NCBI GenBank assembly: GCA_934254985.1
Contig: CAKQMS010000001.1
Span: forward strand, 62,001 to 126,000
Length of the DNA stretch: 64,000 nt
From: an uncultured Prevotella sp.
GTDB lineage: Bacteria > Bacteroidota > Bacteroidia > Bacteroidales > Bacteroidaceae
Direction of reading: 5' to 3'
The notes beneath the pieces were generated by a model, which saw only the letters and a list, made by a program, of their open reading frames with translations, was not told where the DNA came from and made no database searches. Below, in pieces: positions 16,167-25,734 of the stretch; positions within the stretch are counted from its first letter, which is position 1; every line of letters starts with the position of its first letter. The position numbers and the translations under genes were made by a program.

Positions 16167-16282
16167 TGCGACTAATCGAAAGGCGACTATTCGAAGGCAT
16201 TATGCGAGTAATCGAAAGGCATAATGCGACTATTCGAAAATCGACATTCGACTATTCGAAAAGCGCCATGCGAGTAATCGCA
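16167..16282. repeat. six copies of a 14-bp motif with 22-bp period
   Basis: Copies of (T/G)(G/T)CGA(C/G)TA(A/T)TCGAA start at 16167, 16182, 16203, 16225, 16247 and 16269. The last five are 21-22 bp apart, about two helical turns. Each core is nearly palindromic (TCGA..TATTCGA). The array fills the gap between the esterase terminator and the 3' end of porE. No coding potential. Confidence 0.75.
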
Positions 16283-16329
16283 CTTGGTTAGTACTCTAAA
16301 CCCATGATTATGCTCAAGAATAGAAAGCA

Positions 16330-18429
16330 TCATTCATAGAATTCGAAGTCGACATCGTCGGAGGATGATTCTGGCTTTTTGGTTGGCTTAGGCTGCGCCT
16401 TTAGGTTGCCATTCTCGTCGAATAGTCCGTAGGTGGTGCGGAGCACGGTGAACTCGGTACGACGGTTGAGAGAGTTGCAGATTTCCTCTTTCTCAGGATT
16501 CTTGAGAGCCTTGATGAAGTCGGGCGTTAGCTCGTCGTCGACCTTTAGCCAAGGATATTTCTCAGCCACCTTTTTCTTAATCTTCTTTGGTCGCTCTTTG
16601 CCATAGCCCATAGGGGTGAGGCGGTCGGCAGCTATGCCGTGGGTGATGAGATAGTTGACAACGCTCTCGGCACGACGTTGCGACAGGCGCTTGTTGTATT
16701 CTGCCGAACCTTTATAGTCGCAATGCGAGCTAAGCTCGATGGTGACGTGCGGATTTTCGTTGAGCAAAGCCACGAGCTTGTCGAGCTCGAGCTCAGAAGC
16801 CTTGGTGAGGTCGGCACGGTCGAACTCATAGAAGATATTGTCGATGAGTACAGGGGTGGAGATGGAAGCCAGAGGGAACTGCAGCACATCCTCGTGGCTC
16901 TCGTCGGTAGCAGCCACTTTGAGCTCTTCGCGATGGTTGAGATAGCCTTGGCAGGTGGCAAGCATGAGATAGCTTACGCCTGGGGTTACAACCTTGGTGA
17001 AGGAGCCATCGCTGCGCACGGATAGTTTTTCGTTGGTTCCATCGTCGCCAACGACGTAAACTTGGGCAGCAGGAAGCTCGTAGCCATCTATTTCGTAGAC
17101 GTAGCCCTTTATGGTGTTCACAATTTCAGGATTGTCGAAAGAATAGATGTGGTCGCAACCTCTGCCGTCGTTGCGATTGGAGCAGAAGTAGCCACGATTG
17201 TATGGACCTTCGAAGGTCATGCCGAAGTCGTCGGCTTGAGAATTGAGCGGATAGCCAGGGTGTTCAAGATGATAGCGATGGTCTTTGCCCACACGAGCAA
17301 TGAAGATATCGTAGCCACCCAAGCCCGGATGACCGTTGCTTGAAAAATAGAAGTCGCCATTAGGACGGAACGTAGGGAACGCCTCGTCGCCAGGAGTGTT
17401 GACGGGTTCTCCAAGATTTTCTACACCTCCTAAGCCAGCCGAAGTGATGCGCACACGCCAAATATCCAAGCCACCCTTGCCACCCGGCATATCGGAGGTG
17501 AAATAGAGCCATTCGCCATCGGGCGAGACGGCAGGATGAGCGAAGCTGGAAAGAGTGTCGTTAGAAAGTTTCAGTTCGGTAGCCTTGCCCCAAGAAGCAT
17601 CGCTACGATTAGAGGTCATAATCTTGGCATAGCGAGGATAGGAAGGGTCGGTGGAACATTGAGTGAGATACATGGTTCTGCCATCGGGCGAGAAGGCACA
17701 AGCGCCCTCGTCGTAGTCGGTATTTACCCCACCCTGCACAACTTCGGGCTTGCTCCATTTCCCCTTATCGTCTTTTTCGCTAAAGAATATGTCGCCAGGC
17801 TTAGCGCCAGTAATGCCGCTAAGTTCGTCGCCCTGAGCATCGTTGCGAGTGGAGGTGAAATATAGCAGTTCGCTCTCGTCGCCAAGGAGCATAGGCGAAT
17901 AGTCGGCACGACGAGAGTTGAAGATATCCATGCGCTTTACGGTATAGCGGCTGCCGGCATCCTTGAAGCCAGGAGCCTTGCGTGCTGCCTCAAGACCATT
18001 TTGGGCAAGGGCGTTGTCGGGCATAGAGTCGAGCACCATCTCGAAGATTTGTGCAGCCTCTTTGTAGCTGCCTGTTTTCAGGAGCAGGCGACCAAGAGCA
18101 AGATAATCGGATGATGAAGCCTGCTTATAGCGCACGGCATTGCGATATGCAGCCACAGCCTTGGCGGTTTGCAAACTCTTGTCGTAGCTTGCAGCCATTT
18201 TCAGAGCTATTTGTCCTCTGCGTTCGCGCTCCTTGGCAGGAGTCTTGGTGTAAGCTTGCTTAAACTCTGTGGCAGCATCGAAATATTCGCCAAGAGCAAG
18301 ATATTTTTCTCCCTTCTTGAAGTTGCGGTCGGCACCACACGATGAGAATAAAGCCAAGGCAATAACGAGCATTGGCAGATGGTGGGCAAACCGACGTAGA
18401 GCTTTATATATAAATAATGTATTATTCAT
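16330..18429 (-). CDS. porE: PorE-like type IX secretion lipoprotein (TPR, PD40, CRD, OmpA)
   Basis: 699 residues. The signal peptide ends in a lipobox (LFSSC, Cys31), so it is an outer-membrane lipoprotein. Domains in order: TPR repeats (about 35-155), a WD40/PD40 beta-propeller (about 180-430, with repeats such as SPDGRTMYLTQ, SPDGEWLYFTSDMPGG and FRPNGDFYFSSNGHPGLGGYDIF), a carboxypeptidase-regulatory-like domain (about 435-515) and a C-terminal OmpA peptidoglycan-binding domain (about 525-690, with SSHCDYKGSAEYNKRLSQRRAE). This architecture matches PorE of Porphyromonas gingivalis (about 670 residues), which anchors the type IX machine to the cell wall. Downstream of, and co-oriented with, the thiamine uptake genes, 69 nt after pnuT. 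Confidence 0.85.
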   Translation of the reverse strand: MNNTLFIYKALRRFAHHLPMLVIALALFSSCGADRNFKKGEKYLALGEYFDAATEFKQAYTKTPAKERERRGQIALKMAASYDKSLQTAKAVAAYRNAVRYKQASSSDYLALGRLLLKTGSYKEAAQIFEMVLDSMPDNALAQNGLEAARKAPGFKDAGSRYTVKRMDIFNSRRADYSPMLLGDESELLYFTSTRNDAQGDELSGITGAKPGDIFFSEKDDKGKWSKPEVVQGGVNTDYDEGACAFSPDGRTMYLTQCSTDPSYPRYAKIMTSNRSDASWGKATELKLSNDTLSSFAHPAVSPDGEWLYFTSDMPGGKGGLDIWRVRITSAGLGGVENLGEPVNTPGDEAFPTFRPNGDFYFSSNGHPGLGGYDIFIARVGKDHRYHLEHPGYPLNSQADDFGMTFEGPYNRGYFCSNRNDGRGCDHIYSFDNPEIVNTIKGYVYEIDGYELPAAQVYVVGDDGTNEKLSVRSDGSFTKVVTPGVSYLMLATCQGYLNHREELKVAATDESHEDVLQFPLASISTPVLIDNIFYEFDRADLTKASELELDKLVALLNENPHVTIELSSHCDYKGSAEYNKRLSQRRAESVVNYLITHGIAADRLTPMGYGKERPKKIKKKVAEKYPWLKVDDELTPDFIKALKNPEKEEICNSLNRRTEFTVLRTTYGLFDENGNLKAQPKPTKKPESSSDDVDFEFYE

Positions 18430-18498
18430 TTCGTTTATTCGTTAGAAGGTGGCAAAAAGATACCACCTCTATGAATAAACGAAAAAAATCGAGAATTA

Positions 18499-19083
18499 TT
18501 ATTTTGCCATCATCTTCTTCCACTTCCAATATCCTGCTACGGCAATAATGACATAAAGACCGTAGAGGGCTGCCTTGAAAGGTATGCCTTTGACAACATA
18601 GAGATAACAACAGATGATGTCGACAATAATCCAGAAGAACCATTGCTCGATATATTTGCGAGCCAAAGCCCAAAGACCTACGAAGCTAAGAGCATTGGTG
18701 AAGGCGTCGAGGAGCGGAACTGTGGAGTCGGTGAAGGTGATGAGGACATAATATGTGGCACCCCATGCCAGGAAGAAGAATATGAAGGTAGGCAAGTACA
18801 ACCTACGAGGCATGAAGGTGATAGGCATGTCGCCAGCCTGCTGCTGACCATGCTTTTTGCCGAATTTCCATACCACCCAACCATAGATGGCGGCAACGGT
18901 ATAGTAGACCGCCATACCGGCATCGCCATATAGTCCGTGGCTCCAATAGAGCCATACATCCATGGCAGGCATAATGATGCCAACCAACCATAGTGCTATA
19001 GAAGCACGATACTCGAGCAAGATATAAATCAAGCCGAGTATCGTTGTAAAGATGTCGAGCCAATGGGCTGCGAGATATTCCAT
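18499..19083 (-). CDS. pnuT: PnuC-family vitamin transporter, probably thiamine (PnuT)
   Basis: 194 residues, an integral inner-membrane protein with about seven hydrophobic segments and the PnuC family pattern (WLVGIIMPAMDVWLYWSHGLYGDAGMAVYYTVAAIYGW, and WIIVDIICCYLYVVKGI near the end). PnuC proteins are facilitators for nicotinamide riboside. Here the gene is 9 nt downstream of a TonB receptor under a TPP riboswitch, the arrangement described for PnuT thiamine carriers in Bacteroides, so thiamine is the likelier cargo. The substrate call rests on this context and not on residues. Confidence 0.88.
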   Translation of the reverse strand: MEYLAAHWLDIFTTILGLIYILLEYRASIALWLVGIIMPAMDVWLYWSHGLYGDAGMAVYYTVAAIYGWVVWKFGKKHGQQQAGDMPITFMPRRLYLPTFIFFFLAWGATYYVLITFTDSTVPLLDAFTNALSFVGLWALARKYIEQWFFWIIVDIICCYLYVVKGIPFKAALYGLYVIIAVAGYWKWKKMMAK

Positions 19084-19092
19084 AAAATATGA

Positions 19093-21324
19093 TTAGAAAT
19101 CGATTGACATGTGAGCCATGAAGTTGAATGGTGCAGAAACGGCAAAGCCTGCTGCATCAGCATCACGTACGCCCCACTCGTTGACAGCCTTGACGCTATT
19201 GCCCGACTTCACGAACTGTGGAGCTGCCCAACCATTATTATCATACTTAGCGTTGAAGATGTTGTAGAAGCTTACGCCTACGTTCATGCTCTTGATGCCT
19301 ACTGAAGGCAAAGCGAAATTGTAGCTAAGGTCGACATTGGTGTTGAAATGCTTCTTGAGCAAGAGAGTTTCGTATGTGGTGTTGCCATTAGCATCCTTGC
19401 ACTCCATGGTCTTGAAGCCTGTGTTGGTGAGATACTGGTCGCTGATGTACTGGCTCTGCACCATAGCCTTGAATCCCTGGTAAGAGAATGTGAAGATGTT
19501 GTTGAAGATGAAATCTGGCGAGAAGCTCAATGGCGTGTCGCCAAGATTGCAGAGGTCGCCATCGTTGTCGGTGATGGTCCAATCCTTAGCACGATTCTTC
19601 GACCATGTGGCATTAGCATCCCAACGGAACCAGTCTACAGGCATCCATGCAGCCTCGAGCTCTACGCCCATACGATAGCTACTACCAACATTCTTGGCAA
19701 TGGCTTCGCCGATGTTGTTGAGCTCGCCTGTGAGCACAAACTGGTCTTTGTAGTCCATATAGTAGAAGTTGGCACCTGCGCTGAAGGTCTTGCTCTGATA
19801 TTTGTAGCCAAGCTCCAAGTCGTTCAAACGCTCAGACTTCATCTTAGTGCCGAGGTTGTCTTCGTAGTCGTTACGTGTAGGCTCGCGATGAGCTATAGCG
19901 TAAGAGATGTAGAGGCGCTGACCAGGCAAGAAGTCGTAGTTGATACCGAACTTAGGGTTGAAGAAATTGAAGTCGTCGTCGATGATATACTTGCCATCGG
20001 CATTTGAGCCGTAGCTATCGGTAGGATCCTGCATGGTGTAGTTGACATGGCGATACTGCAAGTCAACGAATGCGCTCATACCCTCCAAGAATTCGTACGA
20101 AGCCTTACCATATACATTATAGTCGGTCTTCTTGGCGTTGTTGCGATAGTACTCATAGTTAGGCTTGCCCACAACATTTCCGAAGTGGTCGCCATCATAT
20201 TTGTTCCATCCACCACCAAAGGTAGCTGAGAGCTTATCGGCAGAATAGTTCAACGAAGCGATAGCGCCATAGAAGTCGTTGCCCATCTTCTTCTGCTCTA
20301 TCACGTTGCCTTTCTCATCAGGGTTTGTAGAGAGTCCCCAGTTGATGAGCGACTTGTTGCGCTTAAACTGCTCGTAATAGCCATCGCCACGAGTGTAATG
20401 GCCTGTGACGTTGAAGTTGAGGGCGCTATTCAAGCGTTGGTTCCACACGAGCTGATAGTTTTGCTGATGATAGTTGTCGGTCTGATTGTCGTAGAACATC
20501 ATGTTGCCATTATCATCTTTGCCCATATATCCGCAAGAGTTGTATGAGCGACCATACATAGACTGCTCATACTTTGAAGTATAGTTCCAAGCATGGTAGG
20601 TCTGCTCTTGGTTGTTCCAGGTGATGAACTTTACTACGGTATTATCGTCGAAATATCCAGCCTGCAAGAAATATGAGTTGAGCTTAGTGAAAGCACGGTC
20701 GAGATAGCCCTTGGAACCGATGTTAGACAAGCGACCCTGGATGCCCCAATGCTCGTTGAGCAAACCAGAGCTGAAGCGTACGGTCTGCTTGTGAGAATAG
20801 TAAGAGCCTGCGCTGAGGTCGAGACCTACATAAGGCTTTGTGCCGATATTCTCGGTAAGCATATTGATGGTAGCACCAAAAGCGCCTGTACCGTTGGTAG
20901 AAGTACCTACACCACGCTGAATCTGCATGCTCTGAAGGTTTGAGGCAAAGTCTGCCATGTTTACCCAGAAGAGCTGTGAGCTTTCAGCATCACTCTGTGG
21001 CACACCATTTGATGTGATATTGATGCGCGAAGGGTCGGTACCACGCACACGCAAAGTGGTATAGCCGATGCCATTACCTGCATCAGAAGTTGTGGTGATT
21101 GAAGGAGTTAGGGAAAGGATATAAGGAATATCCTGTCCGAAGTTAACACTCTTGATTTGGCTTTGGTCGAAATTAGTGAAAGCCATTGGTGTGTGCTTGC
21201 CAGCACGAGTTGATGTTACCTGAACATCCTGCAGCATCACAGCCTTAGCTGTATCTACAGGCTCTACTGCATAAAGATTTGCTGCACAAGTAAGTGCAGC
21301 CAAAAAGAATACATTTCTTTTCAT
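19093..21324 (-). CDS. TonB-dependent receptor, thiamine-regulated
   Basis: 743 residues. Signal peptide about 1-19 (ending NLYA), a TonB-box-like start (MLQDVQVTSTR), plug domain (about 30-160, with LRVRGTDPSRINITSNGVPQSDAESSQLFWVNM) and a 22-strand type barrel ending in an aromatic residue (SIDF). Preceded by a TPP riboswitch and followed by a PnuC-family permease, so it is inferred to import thiamine or its phosphates across the outer membrane. No TenA or thiamine pyrophosphokinase gene accompanies the pair here. Confidence 0.93.
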   Translation of the reverse strand: MKRNVFFLAALTCAANLYAVEPVDTAKAVMLQDVQVTSTRAGKHTPMAFTNFDQSQIKSVNFGQDIPYILSLTPSITTTSDAGNGIGYTTLRVRGTDPSRINITSNGVPQSDAESSQLFWVNMADFASNLQSMQIQRGVGTSTNGTGAFGATINMLTENIGTKPYVGLDLSAGSYYSHKQTVRFSSGLLNEHWGIQGRLSNIGSKGYLDRAFTKLNSYFLQAGYFDDNTVVKFITWNNQEQTYHAWNYTSKYEQSMYGRSYNSCGYMGKDDNGNMMFYDNQTDNYHQQNYQLVWNQRLNSALNFNVTGHYTRGDGYYEQFKRNKSLINWGLSTNPDEKGNVIEQKKMGNDFYGAIASLNYSADKLSATFGGGWNKYDGDHFGNVVGKPNYEYYRNNAKKTDYNVYGKASYEFLEGMSAFVDLQYRHVNYTMQDPTDSYGSNADGKYIIDDDFNFFNPKFGINYDFLPGQRLYISYAIAHREPTRNDYEDNLGTKMKSERLNDLELGYKYQSKTFSAGANFYYMDYKDQFVLTGELNNIGEAIAKNVGSSYRMGVELEAAWMPVDWFRWDANATWSKNRAKDWTITDNDGDLCNLGDTPLSFSPDFIFNNIFTFSYQGFKAMVQSQYISDQYLTNTGFKTMECKDANGNTTYETLLLKKHFNTNVDLSYNFALPSVGIKSMNVGVSFYNIFNAKYDNNGWAAPQFVKSGNSVKAVNEWGVRDADAAGFAVSAPFNFMAHMSIDF

Positions 21325-21363
21325 GTATACCTTAAAAATTAAAACTATAAAAAAGAGGTTTTA

Positions 21364-21442
21364 CCTATCCCTGCGTCGGCATTACCCGTATCAGGTTCTG
21401 TGGGTATAATCTCAGCCGTATCAACTGATACAGCACCCCTTT
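21364..21442 (-). promoter_or_regulatory. TPP (THI-box) riboswitch
   Basis: On the minus strand the leader reads GGGGTGC, then a small P3 stem, then GCTGAGATTATACCC, GAACCTGAT, GGGTAATGCC and GCAGGGA, in order. These are the conserved blocks of the thiamine pyrophosphate aptamer. It lies 40 nt before the TonB receptor ATG, so translational or terminator-linked repression by TPP of receptor and permease is expected. Confidence 0.95.
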
Positions 21443-21465
21443 AGCTTCCATTTTGGAAACCGTGT

Positions 21466-21625
21466 GCAAAGTTACTGCAAATGAGTGGAATAACCAAAGC
21501 AAATACGAAGTTTTGCATTTGGGTATTCCCGAATGCAGCATAACTTATCTAAAGTTACAGCAAGTGAGCGGAATAACAAAACAAAATACGAAGTTTTTGT
21601 TATTCCGCTCACTTGATGTAACTTT
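21466..21625. repeat. REP-like palindromic repeat, two units
   Basis: Unit 1 (21466-21547) and unit 2 (21551-21625) share the layout AAGTTA...GTGGAATAAC, a central AAATACGAAGTTTTG-like loop, then TTATTCC..., TAACTT. Unit 2 is an almost perfect foldback of about 29 bp per arm. The same repeat occurs at 52661-52802, and its core AGTGGAATAACAAA occurs at 28886-28899. Confidence 0.8.
21467..21498 (-). promoter_or_regulatory. promoter of the thiamine uptake operon, inside a REP-like repeat
   Basis: TTTG (21498-21495), 20-nt spacer, TAACTTTG (21474-21467) on the minus strand. The whole promoter lies in a repeat unit also present at 52.66 kb. Confidence 0.7.
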
Positions 21626-21626
21626 C

Positions 21627-22889
21627 CTACAACGCCATTAACATAAACTTGTATGCAGGAATCACTTCTATTTGTACATCCAAATCATTTGATTGTATAA
21701 TTTCCTCTTGATCGTAGGTAACAATAATACATCTCTGAGGTTTTATGAATTTAGACAGTTTCTGCAAAGCTCCAATCTCTCTATTTCGCGTAGCCTCATC
21801 TATTATCCTATAAGATGCCTGTATCAACAAACCATCATTAGGAACACAGAAATCTACCTCCACATTCTTATTATAGTAATACAAGTCGTCACCATACTTA
21901 TTATATAGCTTTATGGCTACAAGATTTTCCAGCAACTTTGTTTCTGGCAAGAATAGGAAAAGATTTAATATACCATTATCGTAGAAATATCGCTTTTTGA
22001 CACTCTCTCGTTGCGATATGCTATCTGTAAAGCTGCTAATGCCAAAGGTGAGATATGATTCATGAAGATAGTCGAGATATGAACCTATAGTGTCGCGAGT
22101 TATCTTTGTACCATCACCTTGCAATATGTCTTGCAATCGCTTAATGGCAGTAGGCTGCATAACGCTATCTGCCAGTTTTCTTATCAACAAGCGCAAACTA
22201 CGCTCGTTTCTCACTCCCTTGCGCATAACGATGTCGGAATACAGAATCTTTTGATATAGCGACTGAAGCCACGACTTTTTATCCTGAATATCAAAGACTT
22301 CAGACAGACCACCATAATAAAAATAGTCAGAGAACAGTCTAACAACATCAGCACGTATTGGCGATAGCTCCCAATGTTGTGGCAAATGAATATTATGATA
22401 TTCCAAATACTCGCTAAATGAGAAAGGACGTATCTCTTTGGTTAGATATCTACCGCCAAGAGTAGAGCTAATTTCACGACTCAGCATGTGGGCGTTGCTG
22501 CCTGTGATGAACACTCTATATTTCTCGTCAGCCAAACGACGAGCAAAATGCTCCCATCCTTCCACGTTCTGAATCTCGTCAAGGAATATAATAGGCTGGA
22601 AAGCAAACAATTCGCGATAAGCTTCAAGGATAAGATACAGGTTTTCTTTACGTATATCAGATATGCGCTCATCTTCAAAGTTAATAAACAGCATCTCTTC
22701 TATAGAATGACCATTGGCAACAAGATGCTGTATATGTTGATACAGCATATACGATTTGCCTGCTCTACGAATGCCAACCAAAACATAATTAGCATTTTCT
22801 TCAAAACAAACATTACGACTCTGCAACTTTATTCTACCAATAAAGTCTTGCTGATTAAGAATAATCTGTTTTATAACATTCTTGTCCAT
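21627..22889 (-). CDS. AAA ATPase with DUF4143 domain
   Basis: 420 residues. N-terminal AAA_14 domain with Walker A VGIRRAGKS (about 38-46), Walker B IIFLDEIQN (about 98-106) and sensor ITGSNAHM. The C-terminal DUF4143 domain contains a PD-(D/E)XK-like core (VEVDFCVPNDGLLIQASY). The family is common in Bacteroidota and archaea; the function is unproven. It has its own -7 box (TATCTTTG on the minus strand, about 22930-22937), and a REP-like foldback starts 2 nt after its stop. Confidence 0.9.
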   Translation of the reverse strand: MDKNVIKQIILNQQDFIGRIKLQSRNVCFEENANYVLVGIRRAGKSYMLYQHIQHLVANGHSIEEMLFINFEDERISDIRKENLYLILEAYRELFAFQPIIFLDEIQNVEGWEHFARRLADEKYRVFITGSNAHMLSREISSTLGGRYLTKEIRPFSFSEYLEYHNIHLPQHWELSPIRADVVRLFSDYFYYGGLSEVFDIQDKKSWLQSLYQKILYSDIVMRKGVRNERSLRLLIRKLADSVMQPTAIKRLQDILQGDGTKITRDTIGSYLDYLHESYLTFGISSFTDSISQRESVKKRYFYDNGILNLFLFLPETKLLENLVAIKLYNKYGDDLYYYNKNVEVDFCVPNDGLLIQASYRIIDEATRNREIGALQKLSKFIKPQRCIIVTYDQEEIIQSNDLDVQIEVIPAYKFMLMAL

Positions 22890-22970
22890 AACTATTATGT
22901 TTTAATGTGGATTATCTTCCTTATCATTTGCAAAGATAATGCAAAAATCGTAATTACACATTATAGAAGG

Positions 22971-23014
22971 CATAAAAATAGCGATTTATGCCTTGTATAG
23001 GAGGCATAAATCAC
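22971..23014 (-). terminator. terminator of the RsiV-like gene, repeated hairpin type
   Basis: Minus-strand stem GTGATTTATGCC/GGCATAAATCGC (23014-23003 with 22992-22981), then TATTTTTATG. The same stem sequence recurs in the fumarase terminator about 1 kb away. Confidence 0.75.
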
Positions 23015-23062
23015 TAAAAATATGTATTCTATAGACTTTATTATAGGAAAAAGCAGGGAGAT

Positions 23063-23920
23063 TTATTGCTTTTCGATGAGCTTTTGAGCTGTCGTGGTGA
23101 GATATGGTTGGATATCTGCGTAAGGAATGGTGAAGGTAGGCATGCCTGCAGCATAAGGACCTATCTCGTAAGGATTATACACAAACATGATGCCATGGTC
23201 GGTAAACAAAGGTGGACATTCTGGCAAAGGCAAAGAGTAGATATGGTCAGGATTGAGGAACATATTCTTTAGTTCATCGTCTGACTTCACCTCGAAATAC
23301 TCGCGCAAACCCTTGCGCATAAGCTTTTGAAAAGGGTCGTTAGCATAATTGCGAACTATCTCCCACCCCATTCGGCGCATATCGCTCTTGCGGAAGGTTA
23401 CGCCCACAAGGGCACTCATGCCATGAGCGCCACCAAGATAGTTGTACATGGTATATTCGTAGGTGAAGAACTTGGAGTTGTCGGCAACCTTTGAAAAGGT
23501 GACATCCCACTCCATCTTCACTTCGTCGTCGCCTCTTGCCCGTTTTACTTCCTCATAATCAGTTTTGAGCTCCGACATAAGGTCGGCATGATAGTATTTC
23601 ATAACAGCCTTTGGCGAAGTATAAGAGCCATCGTATTTTCCGCCAAGCATCTCGCTCATATATTCTGTTATCGCCTGCGAAGTTACGGAGAAAGTATCTA
23701 CGGGATGCTGCATAGCTATGCCCACATGACCAAAATCAGAAGTCACAGATATGCTGTCCTTAACCCATTTTTGCGATATGGAATCGCCAACAACATTGGT
23801 TAGGATATTTGGAACATTATCGAGCAACGTGCCCTTTGCCGGCTTTGGGTCACACGATGATATCATAAAGGTGGCAACAGCAGCTATAGCTGGTAGCAAT
23901 AATGTCTTTAGATGTTTCAT
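23063..23920 (-). CDS. RsiV-like DUF3298 lipoprotein
   Basis: 285 residues. Lipoprotein signal with lipobox MISSC (Cys23). The rest matches the DUF4163/DUF3298 pair found in RsiV-like proteins: YEYTMYNYLGGAHGMSALVGVTF in the middle, and a C-terminal GIMFVYNPYEIGPYAAGMPTFTIPYADIQPYL. In Bacillus RsiV this module binds lysozyme, but here there is no anti-sigma domain or sigma factor next door, so a sensing role is not supported. Single gene between two related hairpins. Confidence 0.88.
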   Translation of the reverse strand: MKHLKTLLLPAIAAVATFMISSCDPKPAKGTLLDNVPNILTNVVGDSISQKWVKDSISVTSDFGHVGIAMQHPVDTFSVTSQAITEYMSEMLGGKYDGSYTSPKAVMKYYHADLMSELKTDYEEVKRARGDDEVKMEWDVTFSKVADNSKFFTYEYTMYNYLGGAHGMSALVGVTFRKSDMRRMGWEIVRNYANDPFQKLMRKGLREYFEVKSDDELKNMFLNPDHIYSLPLPECPPLFTDHGIMFVYNPYEIGPYAAGMPTFTIPYADIQPYLTTTAQKLIEKQ

Positions 23921-23956
23921 AATCGTAATTATTATATATTCGATGGCAAATATAGC

Positions 23957-23998
23957 ACAAAAAAGCGATTTATGCCTTATATAGAAGACATAAATCGC
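23957..23998 (-). terminator. terminator of the fumarase operon
   Basis: Minus-strand stem GCGATTTATG/CATAAATCGC (23998-23989 with 23974-23965) followed by TTTTTTGTG. Stem sequence shared with the terminator at 22971-23014. Confidence 0.85.
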
Positions 23999-24046
23999 AT
24001 ATATATATATTCTATCCTAATATTATATATTATTGCAGATAGAAAC

Positions 24047-25696
24047 TTACTTCTTGCAAGGCATCCAAGGCTTGAGCTGCTTGAAGAAATCGTTGCCCTT
24101 GTCGTCAACGAGGATGAAAGCAGGGAAGTCTTCAACTGTGATCTTCCAGATAGCCTCCATGCCAAGCTCAGGATATTCTACACACTCGATGCTCTTGATA
24201 GAGCTCTGTGAGAGAACGGCAGCTACACCACCAATAGTTCCGAGATAGAAACCACCATGCTTCTTGCAAGCCTCGGTAACTACGTCGCTACGGTTGCCCT
24301 TAGCAATCATAACGAGCGATGCTCCATGATCCTGGAATTCGTCTACATAAGGGTCCATACGGTTGGCTGTGGTTGGTCCCATAGAGCCACAAGGATATCC
24401 CTCTGGAGTCTTAGCAGGTCCTGCATAGAGGATAGGATGATTCTTGAAGTATTCAGGCATTTCCTCACCAGCATCAAGGCGAGCCTTAAGCTTAGCGTGA
24501 GCGATGTCGCGAGCCACGATGATAGTACCCTTGAGGTTTACGCGTGTGCTAACAGGATATTTAGAGAGTTCTGCGCAAACAGCCTCGATACCCTTGTCGA
24601 GGTCGATTTCAACACCTGTAGTGCCTTCGCCTGGACGACGATACTCTTCTGGGATAAGCTCTGAAGGATTAGAATCCATCTTCTCGAGCCAGATACCATC
24701 CTTGTTAATCTTACCCTTGATATTGCGGTCGGCTGAGCAAGAAACACCCATACCGATAGGACAAGAAGCACCATGACGAGGAAGACGAACTACACGGATG
24801 TCGTGAGCAAAAGCCTTACCGCCAAACTGTGCACCAAGACCAATCTTATGTGCCTCTTCCAAGAGTTTGTTCTCGAGGTCGATATCACGGAAAGCACGAC
24901 CAGTCTCGTCGCCTGTTGTAGGCAGATTGTCGTAGTACTTTATGCTGGCGAGCTTTACTGTGAGGAGGTTCTTCTCGGCAGAAGTACCACCAATAACGAA
25001 AGCAATATGATAAGGAGGGCAAGCAGCTGTACCAAGGCTCTTCATCTTTTCTACGAGGAATGGCAACAAAGTGCCCTCGTTCTGGATGGTAGCCTTTGTC
25101 ATAGGATAGAAGTAGGTCTTGTTGGCAGAACCACCACCCTTGGCAACCATGATGAAACGATATTCTGCACCCTCTACAGCCTCAATGTCGATCTGTGCAG
25201 GAAGGTTGCAACGAGTGTTCACCTCGTCGTACATGTTGAGAGGAGCATTCTGCGAGTAGCGGAGGTTGTCCTGTGTATAAGTATTGTATACACCAAGCGA
25301 GAGAGCCTCTTCGTCTTCGAAGCCTGTCCACACCTGCTGACCCTTCTCGCCATGGATGATAGCGGTACCAGTATCCTGGCAGAATGGCAATACTCCCTTA
25401 GCAGCAGTCTCGGCATTGCGGAGGAACTGGAGAGCTACATACTTGTCGTTTTCGCTTACCTCAGGGTCGGTAAGGATAGCAGCAACCTGCTCGTTGTGAG
25501 CACGACGGAGCATAAACTCGCAATCGTGGAAAGCCTGCTGAGCAAGCAAGGTCAAAGCCTCTTTGCTAACTTTCAGGATTTCATGACCTTCGAAGTCGGC
25601 TGTGCTGACTCCTTCTTTAGAAAGCAGACGATATTCTGTATCGTCCTTGCCCATCTGAAACATTGGGGCATACTTAAATTCTGGTGTTTTAGCCAT
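24047..25696 (-). CDS. fum: class I fumarate hydratase (4Fe-4S)
   Basis: 549 residues, the length of FumA/FumB-type enzymes. Oxygen-sensitive iron-sulfur enzyme interconverting fumarate and malate in the reductive branch used by anaerobic Bacteroidota. Conserved blocks: [18 protein letters not shown], an N-terminal fumarase domain, [32 protein letters not shown] with a second conserved cysteine, and the C-terminal [29 protein letters not shown]. Third gene of the hflX-DUF4954-fumarase run, 38 nt after the DUF4954 stop, ending in a strong terminator. Confidence 0.95.
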   Translation of the reverse strand: MAKTPEFKYAPMFQMGKDDTEYRLLSKEGVSTADFEGHEILKVSKEALTLLAQQAFHDCEFMLRRAHNEQVAAILTDPEVSENDKYVALQFLRNAETAAKGVLPFCQDTGTAIIHGEKGQQVWTGFEDEEALSLGVYNTYTQDNLRYSQNAPLNMYDEVNTRCNLPAQIDIEAVEGAEYRFIMVAKGGGSANKTYFYPMTKATIQNEGTLLPFLVEKMKSLGTAACPPYHIAFVIGGTSAEKNLLTVKLASIKYYDNLPTTGDETGRAFRDIDLENKLLEEAHKIGLGAQFGGKAFAHDIRVVRLPRHGASCPIGMGVSCSADRNIKGKINKDGIWLEKMDSNPSELIPEEYRRPGEGTTGVEIDLDKGIEAVCAELSKYPVSTRVNLKGTIIVARDIAHAKLKARLDAGEEMPEYFKNHPILYAGPAKTPEGYPCGSMGPTTANRMDPYVDEFQDHGASLVMIAKGNRSDVVTEACKKHGGFYLGTIGGVAAVLSQSSIKSIECVEYPELGMEAIWKITVEDFPAFILVDDKGNDFFKQLKPWMPCKK

Positions 25697-25734
25697 AGTT
25701 GTATATATATAATATATTAGTTAAAATCTATTTA

